A stretch of 16,314 nt of DNA from SYOC01 sp035575235. Lineage in GTDB: Bacteria > Desulfobacterota > Binatia > Bin18. The stretch covers positions 1 to 16,314 of the forward strand of contig DATLYA010000044.1 in the NCBI GenBank assembly GCA_035575235.1, written 5' to 3'. Positions 6,159 to 13,004 of this stretch are shown piece by piece. Below the pieces are notes generated by a model. That model did not search any database. It was not told where the DNA came from and was given only the letters and a program-made list of their open reading frames with translations. The position numbers were made by a program, and so were the translations under genes. Numbering within the stretch: the first letter of the stretch is position 1; every line of letters starts with the position of its first letter.

Positions 6159-6968
6159 TTAAGAGGAGCCATGCCCACGAAAGAGACGCACAGTGCGTCC
6201 AGCTGGAAGCGTCAGGCCCTGCTCCATTTCCCGTACGATCTGGCGTGCGGCTTCACGCGGATCTTTGGCGTCGCGAATTGGTTTTCCTACCACGAGATAG
6301 TCTGCTCCTGCACGCATCGCTTCTTCCGGCGTGAGCACCCGCTTCTGATCATCCCATGACTCTCCGCGTGAGCGCACGCCGGGGACGATCAACAAAAAAT
6401 TTCTGCCGCACTCGCGGCGAATCCGCACGACCTCCAGTGGTGACGCCACAACACCGTCCATCCCTGCTTCCTTGGCTAATTTCGCCAAACGCACGACCTG
6501 GTTCTCCACACCGGTAATGACGCCCGTGCGTTTGAGATCTTCTTTACTAAGACTGGTGAGCACGGTTACAGCGAGAATTTTGGGACGGCGCAGATTTTCT
6601 GCGCGGCAGACCTTATTAACTTCCCTCACGGTGAGCCGCATCATTTCCAGACTGCCCGAGGCGTGTAAATTAAACATCCGCACGCCGAGCCGTGTCGCCT
6701 CCACGCCCGCTTTCGCCACCGTGCGCGGGATGTCATGGAACTTGAGGTCAAGAAAGACCTGTCCGCCTTTCTCATGAATGAGGCGCACGATTTGCGGGCC
6801 ACCGTGCAGGAAGAGTTGCTTGCCGACTTTGAACAGACCGACCTCATCGGCAAGGAGTGATACATACTCCTTCACTTCGTCGAACGAGGCGACATCCAGG
6901 GCGAAGATCAGGCGCTGCTTCGCTCCACCCTGACGGGAAGAAAGAAACGGCCAGGAAAGATTCACCAC
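6159..6968 (-). CDS. pyrF: Orotidine 5'-phosphate decarboxylase
   Basis: Last step of de novo UMP synthesis: decarboxylation of OMP to UMP in the cytoplasm. The 269-residue product shows the barrel motifs LIFALDV (about residues 20-26), LFKVGKQLF with the conserved lysine near 48, and the catalytic VFLDLKFHDIP (Asp74, Lys76, Asp79). Later come VTVLTSL, VASPLE, IVPGVRS and VVGKPIRDAKDP, which bind the phosphate and base. It is longer than the usual 230-245 residues because of about 16 extra N-terminal residues and a C-terminal tail GLTLPAGRTVRLFRGHGSS. Two adjacent GTG codons (6968 and 6965) could start it. AAGGAG at the very end of proS is ten bases from the first, and the proS stop is only two bases away, so translation is probably coupled to proS. 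Confidence 0.97.
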   Translation of the reverse strand: MVNLSWPFLSSRQGGAKQRLIFALDVASFDEVKEYVSLLADEVGLFKVGKQLFLHGGPQIVRLIHEKGGQVFLDLKFHDIPRTVAKAGVEATRLGVRMFNLHASGSLEMMRLTVREVNKVCRAENLRRPKILAVTVLTSLSKEDLKRTGVITGVENQVVRLAKLAKEAGMDGVVASPLEVVRIRRECGRNFLLIVPGVRSRGESWDDQKRVLTPEEAMRAGADYLVVGKPIRDAKDPREAARQIVREMEQGLTLPAGRTVRLFRGHGSS

Positions 6969-6970
6969 CC

Positions 6971-8686
6971 TTACGCTGCTCCTTTGCTCACCTTCACGAC
7001 CAGGTCTACCACTTGGTCCAGCGCCACCTCAGTCGCTTGAGTCTCCGCCCGGCGTTTCAACTCAACCATGCCACGGGCAAGCGTTTTGGCGCCAAGGGTA
7101 ATGCGGAGCGGAATGCCGAGGAGATCAGCGTCCTTAAATTTTACGCCGGGACGCTCATCGCGATCATCAAGCAACACGTCCACGTTGGCCGCAAGGCATT
7201 GCGTGTAGAGAGTTTCCGCCGCCTGCCGAAGCGCAGGATCGTTCCAATTGACTGGAACAATCTCAACCATTACTGGCGCGAGTGGCATCGGCCAGATGAT
7301 GCCGTCAGCGTCGTGGTGTTGTTCAATAGCGGCGGCGACGGTACGGGTAATGCCAATGCCGTAACAGCCCATTTCCATGGGATGCTCCTGTCCCTGGGCG
7401 TCGAGATAAGTGGCGTTGAGTGCTGAACTGTACTTCGTACCGAGATAGAACGTTTGTCCGACTTCAATGCCGCGATGGGCCGAAAATACGCCCCCCTGAC
7501 AACGCGGGCAGGGGTCCCCGGCGCGCGCCTGGCGAATGTCAGCGAATTGCAGCGTCGGCAGATCGCGTTCTTGATCGAGTCCTATGAGGTGATAGTCCCG
7601 TTCATTGGCGCCGCACACGAGCCCTTTCGCGCCCTGCAACGCCCAATCACTCATAATTGTTGCTTTAATCCCGAGCGGTCCGGCAAAGCCGGGCGGCGCG
7701 CCAGTCGCTTGCACGACGGTCTCTGCATCCGCCAGGGCGACCCATTGGCAACCAAGCGCATGCTTCAGTTTTGGCTCGCTGAGTTCGTGATCGCCGCGAA
7801 TGAGCGCGGCAGTGACAGCGCCGGTGTCCGTCACATAGAGGAGGGTTTTGACGAAACGGTCCGGCGACTCGCCAAGAAACGTGGAGACTTCCTCAATCGT
7901 ACGTTGATCCGGCGTGTGGATCTTCTTTAAGTCCTGAGACCTGAGTCGTGAGTCGTGAGTGACGGTGGGAAGCAGTTCAGCTTTTTCGACGTTGGCGGCG
8001 TAGCCGCATTGCTCGCAACTGACGATAGCGTCTTCTCCAGAGTCCGCTAACACTTGAAATTCGTGTGACAGCGTGCCGCCGATAGCGCCGGTGTCGGCTT
8101 CCACTGGACGGTACGTCAAGCCGCAACGGTCAAAGATGCGTTGATAGGCGGCGTACATATTCCGGTATTCGCGCTGACAATCCGCAAAGTCGGTGTGAAA
8201 CGAGTACGCATCTTTCATGATGAACTCACGACCACGCATCAAGCCAAACCGTGGGCGCACCTCGTCACGAAATTTCGTCTGTATTTGATACAGATTAATT
8301 GGCAGGTCACGGTACGACTGGATCTCTCGTCGCACAATGTCGGTGACCACTTCCTCATGGGTCGGTCCATAACAAAAATCGCGATCGTGCCGGTCTTTGA
8401 TGCGCAAGAGTTCCTTGCCATAGCGCTCCCAACGGCCGCTCTCCTGCCATAACTCGGCAGGGCATATGGTCGGCATGAGGATCTCTTGCGCGCCGGCGCG
8501 GTTCATTTCCTCGCGGACGATCGCTTCCACCTTGCGCACGACGCGCAAGCCAAGAGGCAGAAAGTCGTAAATGCCGCGCGCCACCTGACGAATCATGCCC
8601 GCGCGCATGAGCAAACGGTGACTCACGACTTCAGCTTCAGCCGGGTCTTGGCGGAGGGTAGGAATCAACGATTGACGGTATCGCAC
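6971..8686 (-). CDS. proS: Prolyl-tRNA synthetase (bacterial type with editing domain)
   Basis: Charges tRNA-Pro with proline and edits mischarged alanine. The 571-residue protein has the class II core: motif 1 region GIYDFLPLGLRVVRKVEA, motif 2 FRDEVRPRFGLMRGREFIMK, motif 3 MEMGCYGIGITRTVAAAIEQ, and the anticodon-binding domain from about residue 470 (APVMVEIVPVNW, ERPGVKFKDADLLGIPLRIT). The bacterial INS/YbaK-type editing domain lies between motifs 2 and 3 (IEEVSTFLGESPDRFVKTLL, then IRGDHELSEPKLKHALG). The start is GTG at 8686, where family members begin (MRYRQSLIPT); there is no recognisable ribosome-binding site before it. The linker before the editing domain (TVTHDSRLRSQDLKK) is encoded by a heptad repeat tract. 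First gene of a proS-pyrF operon. Confidence 0.98.
   Translation of the reverse strand: MRYRQSLIPTLRQDPAEAEVVSHRLLMRAGMIRQVARGIYDFLPLGLRVVRKVEAIVREEMNRAGAQEILMPTICPAELWQESGRWERYGKELLRIKDRHDRDFCYGPTHEEVVTDIVRREIQSYRDLPINLYQIQTKFRDEVRPRFGLMRGREFIMKDAYSFHTDFADCQREYRNMYAAYQRIFDRCGLTYRPVEADTGAIGGTLSHEFQVLADSGEDAIVSCEQCGYAANVEKAELLPTVTHDSRLRSQDLKKIHTPDQRTIEEVSTFLGESPDRFVKTLLYVTDTGAVTAALIRGDHELSEPKLKHALGCQWVALADAETVVQATGAPPGFAGPLGIKATIMSDWALQGAKGLVCGANERDYHLIGLDQERDLPTLQFADIRQARAGDPCPRCQGGVFSAHRGIEVGQTFYLGTKYSSALNATYLDAQGQEHPMEMGCYGIGITRTVAAAIEQHHDADGIIWPMPLAPVMVEIVPVNWNDPALRQAAETLYTQCLAANVDVLLDDRDERPGVKFKDADLLGIPLRITLGAKTLARGMVELKRRAETQATEVALDQVVDLVVKVSKGAA
7931..7963. repeat. Heptamer tandem tract (GAGTCGT) inside proS
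   Basis: On the plus strand the tract reads CCTGAGACCT followed by GAGTCGT, GAGTCGT and GAGTGAC, a 7-base period. It is in frame in proS on the opposite strand and encodes TVTHDSRLRSQD in the linker joining the catalytic core to the editing domain, where ProS sequences vary in length. Confidence 0.75.
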
Positions 8687-8724
8687 AATGGTATCTGAGC
8701 TGAAAAAGAGTTACTGCGTGGCAG

Positions 8725-8752
8725 ATTAGACATCGGGAGGTAGGAGTGTCAA
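8725..8752 (-). promoter_or_regulatory. Sigma70-like promoter of the proS-pyrF operon
   Basis: On the minus strand TTGACA (8747-8752, perfect consensus) and TCTAAT (8725-8730, five of six) are 16 bases apart. Transcription would start near 8717, leaving about 30 bases of leader before the GTG start of proS. No T-box-like leader or attenuator fits in this space. Confidence 0.6.
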
Positions 8753-8790
8753 GGAGGAGAGGGCAAAAATCAAAGCGCGAAAGACGGACG

Positions 8791-8813
8791 TTCAGGCAAG
8801 CGGGCTGCCTGAA
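8791..8813. repeat. Stem-loop with 8-base perfect arms
   Basis: TTCAGGCA (8791-8798) and its reverse complement TGCCTGAA (8806-8813) flank a 7-base loop AGCGGGC. No T-tract follows on either strand. It lies in the 3' region of the M15 peptidase transcript and may act as an end-stabilising hairpin or be one arm of a REP-like element. Confidence 0.55.
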
Positions 8814-8900
8814 GCCCATGCCTCAAGTGAAATATGCCAGAGTGGCGCCAACGCACGTGTGGCAACGAACTCCTGGACCCGGTGGAACCCGCCATTGTAG

Positions 8901-8922
8901 GGGCGCGCCCGCGGGCGCGCCC
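8901..8922. repeat. 22-base perfect GC palindrome, REP-like
   Basis: Ten bases GGGCGCGCCC, a central GC, then GGGCGCGCCC again make a perfect 22-base palindrome of G and C only. It follows TTGTAG, a context I associate with short dispersed palindromes in environmental bacterial genomes. There is only one copy here, so its being a dispersed family member is inference. It also contains two sites GGCGCGCC. Confidence 0.65.
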
Positions 8923-9007
8923 ACGAGCTTTGCTCACATCTCGCTTACCCTGTTCCTCTCCTGCTAGAGTCGTTTTTGGATGGGCCTCGTTCTCTTTGCC
9001 CTGAATC

Positions 9008-10531
9008 CTACTGCCTCCAGCTGGTGAAGACGCCCCGCACATCGACATGAACAAATGGCCCATGCGCGCCGTTTTCTCGGTAACGCGCCAGGCCGCCAGT
9101 AAGGAGCTGTTGCATGTTCGACATATCGAATACACTCCTGGTGAGGAGGCGCTGCAGGTCAGGCTCCTGGAAAAAACTTCCGGCGAGATAACGTTGTGTA
9201 GGACCGCCGTACAAGTCGTACACGATATCATAGAGCACTTCAGCGTCGCGCACATTCACTACGCCGTCCCCATTGAGATCATCCATTTCCCCGTCTCGAG
9301 GGTTGACGTCGATAAAGATATCGGCCGCGTCTCCCCAAAGATGGCGACTATAGGTGGTCGAATTCCCGATTGCACGATTGTAGTAAGGAGTGCGATAGCC
9401 GCTCATGATCGAGAGGGTATGACAGCGGCGCCCTTGTTCATTCACTTTCTTCAAAACAGTCTCAAGCACCTGGAGTAAGCGCGGGTCAAGAATGATGTAC
9501 TTTGGATAGTCGCCTTGCTGTTTGCAGAGAAACTGCCGCAGACGAAAATGCGGACTCACCAGCGTATTTTCGTTCGCCTCTGTCACTTCAATAAAGCCGC
9601 GCGGCCAGGCGTAGGCCTCGCGTTGTTTGTCTGGTTCATTGGGATACTTCCCGACGCGATAGCCGTTGAGATAGCCATGCTCTATCGAGGAAAAAGGCGC
9701 GAGGACGAAGATATTCACGTGGATCGTGACGCCCCAGGTAGGGTGAATGATTTTCACAAAGTAAAGACCAACTTCACGCGGAGCCCGCCAAGACCATATA
9801 TTTGGGCCAAGGTGGGTCGTACTGAGCGCTGTTTGAATGGCGTAGTCATTGTTCTTGCGCGGACCGCCCACGGAAAGAATGAAATCTTCTGAGGGAAGCG
9901 CAAAGACACTATTGATGCGATAGGGAAGACGCTCGCCGTTCAGCCGCGCAAAAAAAGGGGCGGCGTCTGGGGAATAGGCGAAGGAAGCGTCAAGGGTTTC
10001 GTTCTCTTCGGTTCCTGATAAGCTATGCGCCGCCGTTGCGGATCCCTTGCTATCCATGTCCTTACGAGGGATGATGCCTGCTCTGTAACGACCAGGCCGA
10101 TGAACAAATCGAACAATAGGCCGTTTGACAGCTCTGTGTCGGCCCGTGTGGGAGGTCCTGCCGGGAACGGTTTTTGTGACCACGCTGTGCTTGCCTTTTG
10201 TGGGACGAACAAGAACACGAGCGAGCATGCGTTGAGAGCCGCCTCGATCTGCTCTTACGGTGAGCCGTCGATTAGTAGCGAGGGGAGCCAGTGTGACAGT
10301 CGCACGGTTTCGGTCATTTGGGCCTCCTCGTCTCTTTGCTCTTTGCGCCACTGGCGGCGCTTGGGTCGATGGTCTCGCCGGGGCTTGCGGTGCTTTCGTG
10401 GCGGCTGCCACTCTTCCTTTTTTGCTAGAGGCTCGAGAGGTTGTTTTGGCGGTGACAGGGAGAGTGAAGCACACGAGAAGAAGCAGCAACTGCAGCGGGG
10501 CGCTGCGAATAGTCCACTGTCTGATTTCCAT
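9008..10531 (-). CDS. Exported M15/DUF882 (YcbK-like) zinc peptidase with basic N-terminal region
   Basis: Probably cleaves peptidoglycan stem peptides in the periplasm. The start is ATG 10531, with AGGAG five bases upstream; the frame is open to 10609 but lacks another good site. The 507-residue product begins with a signal peptide (MEIRQWTIRSAPLQLLLLLV, likely cleaved near A28). About 150 residues rich in Arg, Lys, Pro and Thr follow, predicted disordered and strongly basic. A middle region (FARLNGERLPYRINSVFALP, then GLYFVKIIHPTWGVTIHVNI) resembles a beta domain, and the C-terminal peptidase domain has MSGYRTPYYNRA, zinc-ligand motif SRHLWGDAAD (His397, Asp404) and FVHVDVRG (His495). Between them lies a calcium-loop pattern DLNGDGVVNVRD (about 418-429). 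It follows the L,D-transpeptidase by 55 bases on the same strand, matching the E. coli ycbB-ycbK order. No separate promoter is evident. Confidence 0.85.
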   Translation of the reverse strand: MEIRQWTIRSAPLQLLLLLVCFTLPVTAKTTSRASSKKGRVAAATKAPQAPARPSTQAPPVAQRAKRRGGPNDRNRATVTLAPLATNRRLTVRADRGGSQRMLARVLVRPTKGKHSVVTKTVPGRTSHTGRHRAVKRPIVRFVHRPGRYRAGIIPRKDMDSKGSATAAHSLSGTEENETLDASFAYSPDAAPFFARLNGERLPYRINSVFALPSEDFILSVGGPRKNNDYAIQTALSTTHLGPNIWSWRAPREVGLYFVKIIHPTWGVTIHVNIFVLAPFSSIEHGYLNGYRVGKYPNEPDKQREAYAWPRGFIEVTEANENTLVSPHFRLRQFLCKQQGDYPKYIILDPRLLQVLETVLKKVNEQGRRCHTLSIMSGYRTPYYNRAIGNSTTYSRHLWGDAADIFIDVNPRDGEMDDLNGDGVVNVRDAEVLYDIVYDLYGGPTQRYLAGSFFQEPDLQRLLTRSVFDMSNMQQLLTGGLARYRENGAHGPFVHVDVRGVFTSWRQ

Positions 10532-10586
10532 GTCAGCTCCTGTGCTCGTCATCAGTGTCGGCGGATTACAGCGAACATCTTCATCC

Positions 10587-12647
10587 TTAAAGAATTGGCT
10601 GCGTCTCAACCGGAGAGGGAGGACGAGGTGCAGCAGAAGGAGGCGGCGGAGTTTCTGGTTGCGCTTCCAGTTTGATCTCAGGCATTGGCTGTGGACGAGG
10701 GTTTTTCGCGACGGTCACTGGCAGCATAGCGCCGGGCGCTTTATCGTATCCGTAAATATCATTGCGGAACTGCAGGATTCCCTCCTTGTCCACCCACGCT
10801 GTCCAATACTGGATATAGACGGGAACGGGTTCCTGCAGCCAGATTGTTTTTTCCTTTTCCTGTTCAATCGTGGAAAGAATAGCGTCGCGCGTCCAGGTGG
10901 AGACGTCGCGTAAGAGATATTCCGCTAGGTCAACCGCTCTCTCGACGCGAATGCAACCATGGCTATACGTGCGGACGGTTCTATTGAAGAGATCCTTTGA
11001 GGGCGTGTCATGCAGATAGACGCCGTAGGGATTCGGAAACATGAATTTGATGCGGCCAAGGGCGTTTTTAGGTCCAGGCGCTTGTTTCAGCACATATTGA
11101 TAGATCTTCGTCGAGCTCATCGATCCATCCGTCGCGTTGGGGTCAGGCGCCTGTTTTTCGCCAACCTCGACACGGCGGACGATGAATTTGTTCTTGGAGA
11201 AGTATTGTGGATCTTTACGCAGTAAAGGAAATAACTCTTTCTCGGCAATGCTTTTGGGCACATGCCAATAGGGGTTCAGCACGACGTGCGTCATGGCGGC
11301 CGCGAAGGTGGGAGTATTACGTTTTTCTATCATTTTTCCCACCACGACTTTCATACGCAGGACCGTTCCTTCGTTTTCAATAACCTCAAGCGTAAAGTTT
11401 GGAATATTGACGGCGACGTAGCGCGCACCCAGCTCCTGCGGCAGCGCCCGCCACCGATTCATGTTGGCTATCAACTGCTGAATGCGCGTCGCCACCGACA
11501 CATTGAGCGCCGCCAGAGTCCGGCCTCCGACCACGCCGTCTGCTTCTATGCCATGGCGGCGCTGAAACCGCTTGACCGCCTGGACGAGCGCTGGATCATA
11601 AAGATTATTTTCCTCCTGTGTGTTTTTCTGGGTTTTCTTGCTCTGGACGGAAGGACGGGTAAGGACGCTTAGACGTTGGGGCGCGAACGTGAGTTCTCCC
11701 GTCGCCCGCAGCCGTGCGCGTAAGGTAGGCACGCGAGGGTCGTGTTCTCCCGGATGCAGATCATATCCCAAGGGAACTTGGGGCCAACCGCCACGCGCAG
11801 CCAGCGCACGGTATTGAGCCAGCGCGTTTCTGAGTTTTTTGTAACCTTCATGTGGCGGGGGGAGGGCCGTAAGCGTCTCCACGATAAGGCCCGTGTCTAC
11901 CGCTTTTTGCAGTGCCTGCACCAGATCTATCTTTTGTCGTTTTTCGAACCACTGAGGACTCATAGCGTCAAAATTATTTTCCCCAATGGAGACATTGGCG
12001 CCGTAGAGCAGAAACGCATCTGTCAGCAAGAGATCAAGGTCGGCGAGCATCTGGGCTGTCGGAGGGGAGTATTGCGCCTCTTGCAAGAGTTGCCTGACCT
12101 TGGCGAGACGGTAGTCTCCCGGACGTAATCCTTCGCGTTCGGCCTCAATTTGGATAGTGTCCAGTAGAGCTTCGGCCTGGGGAAGCAGGCCAGTTTCGTT
12201 ACTCCATGCTGGACAGTACCCTCGTTCCTCGTAGAAACGAGCGAGCAGAGGAGCGGTGCGGAGCACCTCGTTGCCTACCATCAACCTTGGTTTCGGTGGA
12301 GGAGGTTTTGGCGGAAGCACTTGCGAAGGAGGCTCTGACGACATTGCTGGAGCGGCAGCTGGAGGGAGCGCGCCATTTTGATCTTCATTGGCAGCCGCTG
12401 CAGGCGCAGCCGCTTCCAGGTTCGTTGTGGTTGGCAGGGGTAAGGGCGTCTCCACAGGAGGAACTTCTGGCTCAGGCGGCGCTTTCCAGATCTCGATTTT
12501 TTGCCGTAACAGCTCGCTCGTCGCATCGAACACTGACTCAGACGCGACACTGTGCGGAGTCTGCGCCAGGTGGAAACAGAGCACCAAAGCCGTGATGAGA
12601 GGACCTCTCAGCGCGACTCGATCCGCCATGATGTAAAGCGCATGCAT
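10587..12647 (-). CDS. L,D-transpeptidase, YcbB/LdtD-like
   Basis: Forms 3-3 cross-links in peptidoglycan or attaches substrates to it, in the periplasm. From ATG 12647 the product has 686 residues. The N-terminus carries a signal peptide (RVALRGPLITALVLCFHLAQ, cleavage likely after SVA). A Pro/Ala-rich linker follows (PPEPEVPPVETPLPLP and PPKPPPPKPRL). Next are a YcbB-type scaffold region (LARFYEERGYCPAW, PGDYRLAKV), a peptidoglycan-binding repeat (LVQAVKRFQRRHGIEADGVV), and the YkuD catalytic domain (YVAVNIPNFTLEVIENEG, YWHVPKSI, VYLHDTPSKDLF) ending in SHGCIRVE with the catalytic cysteine near residue 565. The C-terminal tail is Pro-rich. ATG 12629 (MADRVALRG) is an equally plausible start that still keeps the signal peptide; TTG 12725 is unlikely. 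Gene order with the M15 peptidase matches ycbB-ycbK. Carbapenem sensitivity is expected for the family. Confidence 0.93.
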   Translation of the reverse strand: MHALYIMADRVALRGPLITALVLCFHLAQTPHSVASESVFDATSELLRQKIEIWKAPPEPEVPPVETPLPLPTTTNLEAAAPAAAANEDQNGALPPAAAPAMSSEPPSQVLPPKPPPPKPRLMVGNEVLRTAPLLARFYEERGYCPAWSNETGLLPQAEALLDTIQIEAEREGLRPGDYRLAKVRQLLQEAQYSPPTAQMLADLDLLLTDAFLLYGANVSIGENNFDAMSPQWFEKRQKIDLVQALQKAVDTGLIVETLTALPPPHEGYKKLRNALAQYRALAARGGWPQVPLGYDLHPGEHDPRVPTLRARLRATGELTFAPQRLSVLTRPSVQSKKTQKNTQEENNLYDPALVQAVKRFQRRHGIEADGVVGGRTLAALNVSVATRIQQLIANMNRWRALPQELGARYVAVNIPNFTLEVIENEGTVLRMKVVVGKMIEKRNTPTFAAAMTHVVLNPYWHVPKSIAEKELFPLLRKDPQYFSKNKFIVRRVEVGEKQAPDPNATDGSMSSTKIYQYVLKQAPGPKNALGRIKFMFPNPYGVYLHDTPSKDLFNRTVRTYSHGCIRVERAVDLAEYLLRDVSTWTRDAILSTIEQEKEKTIWLQEPVPVYIQYWTAWVDKEGILQFRNDIYGYDKAPGAMLPVTVAKNPRPQPMPEIKLEAQPETPPPPSAAPRPPSPVETQPIL

Positions 12648-12811
12648 AGATATCTCAGAGAAAAGAAGCGCGAGACCTTGCCTGGACAACCCCAGCGCCA
12701 GTGAGGAGGAAAGCGAGAGGTGCAAGGTTGAGAAACGTGGCGTTCCGTTTCTTTCTCCATCTCCACCACATCATCACTACTGACCAGCCTGGGTTGATTT
12801 TCTACCACTCC

Positions 12812-12840
12812 TATATATGACCGTCCACCTCCCGGCTCAA
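12812..12840 (-). promoter_or_regulatory. Possible promoter of the L,D-transpeptidase-M15 operon
   Basis: On the minus strand TTGAGC (12835-12840) and TATATA (12812-12817) are 17 bases apart. The implied leader to ATG 12647 is about 155 bases, long enough for leader regulation, and contains the 12731-12752 stem-loop. Motif match only. Confidence 0.4.
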
Positions 12841-12864
12841 ACACAGAGACGCAGAGAAACGCAC
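12841..12864. repeat. Short degenerate repeat (ACACAGAG/ACGCAGAG)
   Basis: ACACAGAG, ACGCAGAG and AAACGCAC follow one another in an 8-base rhythm, just upstream of the possible transpeptidase promoter. A related scrap (AACGCAGAGGAG) occurs at 16061-16072. The tract is short and could be chance. Confidence 0.4.
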
Positions 12865-13004
12865 GCAACCAGGAGCCGATTGAAGAACTGGCGTGATTCT
12901 GATGACATCACTATTGAATGACATCTGCAGGATAGGGTAGCAGAGTAGCGGGACAATTTTCTACGTAGTGGCAGCAACGATGAATGATTGAGTGTGCACA
13001 CACC

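Larger units (their letters stand above)
8687..9007. other. Intergenic region with promoter and palindromic repeat-like elements
   Basis: This 321-base gap between two leftward genes holds the proS promoter at its left end and no credible gene. From about 8780 to 8960 it has two strong inverted repeats and text resembling fragments of dispersed repeats. There is no clear T-rich intrinsic terminator for the M15 peptidase gene, although the palindromes may stop or stabilise its transcript. Confidence 0.6.
12648..13004. other. Intergenic region between divergent transpeptidase and recN genes
   Basis: This 357-base gap holds the 5' leaders and promoters of both genes and no convincing protein gene. 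Visible elements are a promoter-like pair for the transpeptidase (12812-12840), a small stem-loop AGAAACG/CGTTTCT (12731-12752), an octamer-like repeat (12841-12864), and palindromes CTACGTAG (12961-12968) and GTGTGCACAC (12992-13001) just before recN. An 86-codon minus-strand frame here has no ribosome-binding site or recognisable product. Confidence 0.55.

Noticed and set aside
8687..8724. T-box or other amino-acid-responsive leader before proS
   Set aside because: Only about 30 leader bases remain after the predicted start site, too few for such a structure, and no conserved T-box sequence is visible.
10025..10913. Two overlapping plus-strand frames of about 217 codons
   Set aside because: Antisense to the M15 peptidase and transpeptidase genes; no domain, ribosome-binding site or family resemblance.
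12608..12868. Minus-strand frame of 86 codons upstream of the transpeptidase
   Set aside because: No ribosome-binding site, no family resemblance, and it overlaps the transpeptidase start and a repeat; more likely leader sequence.
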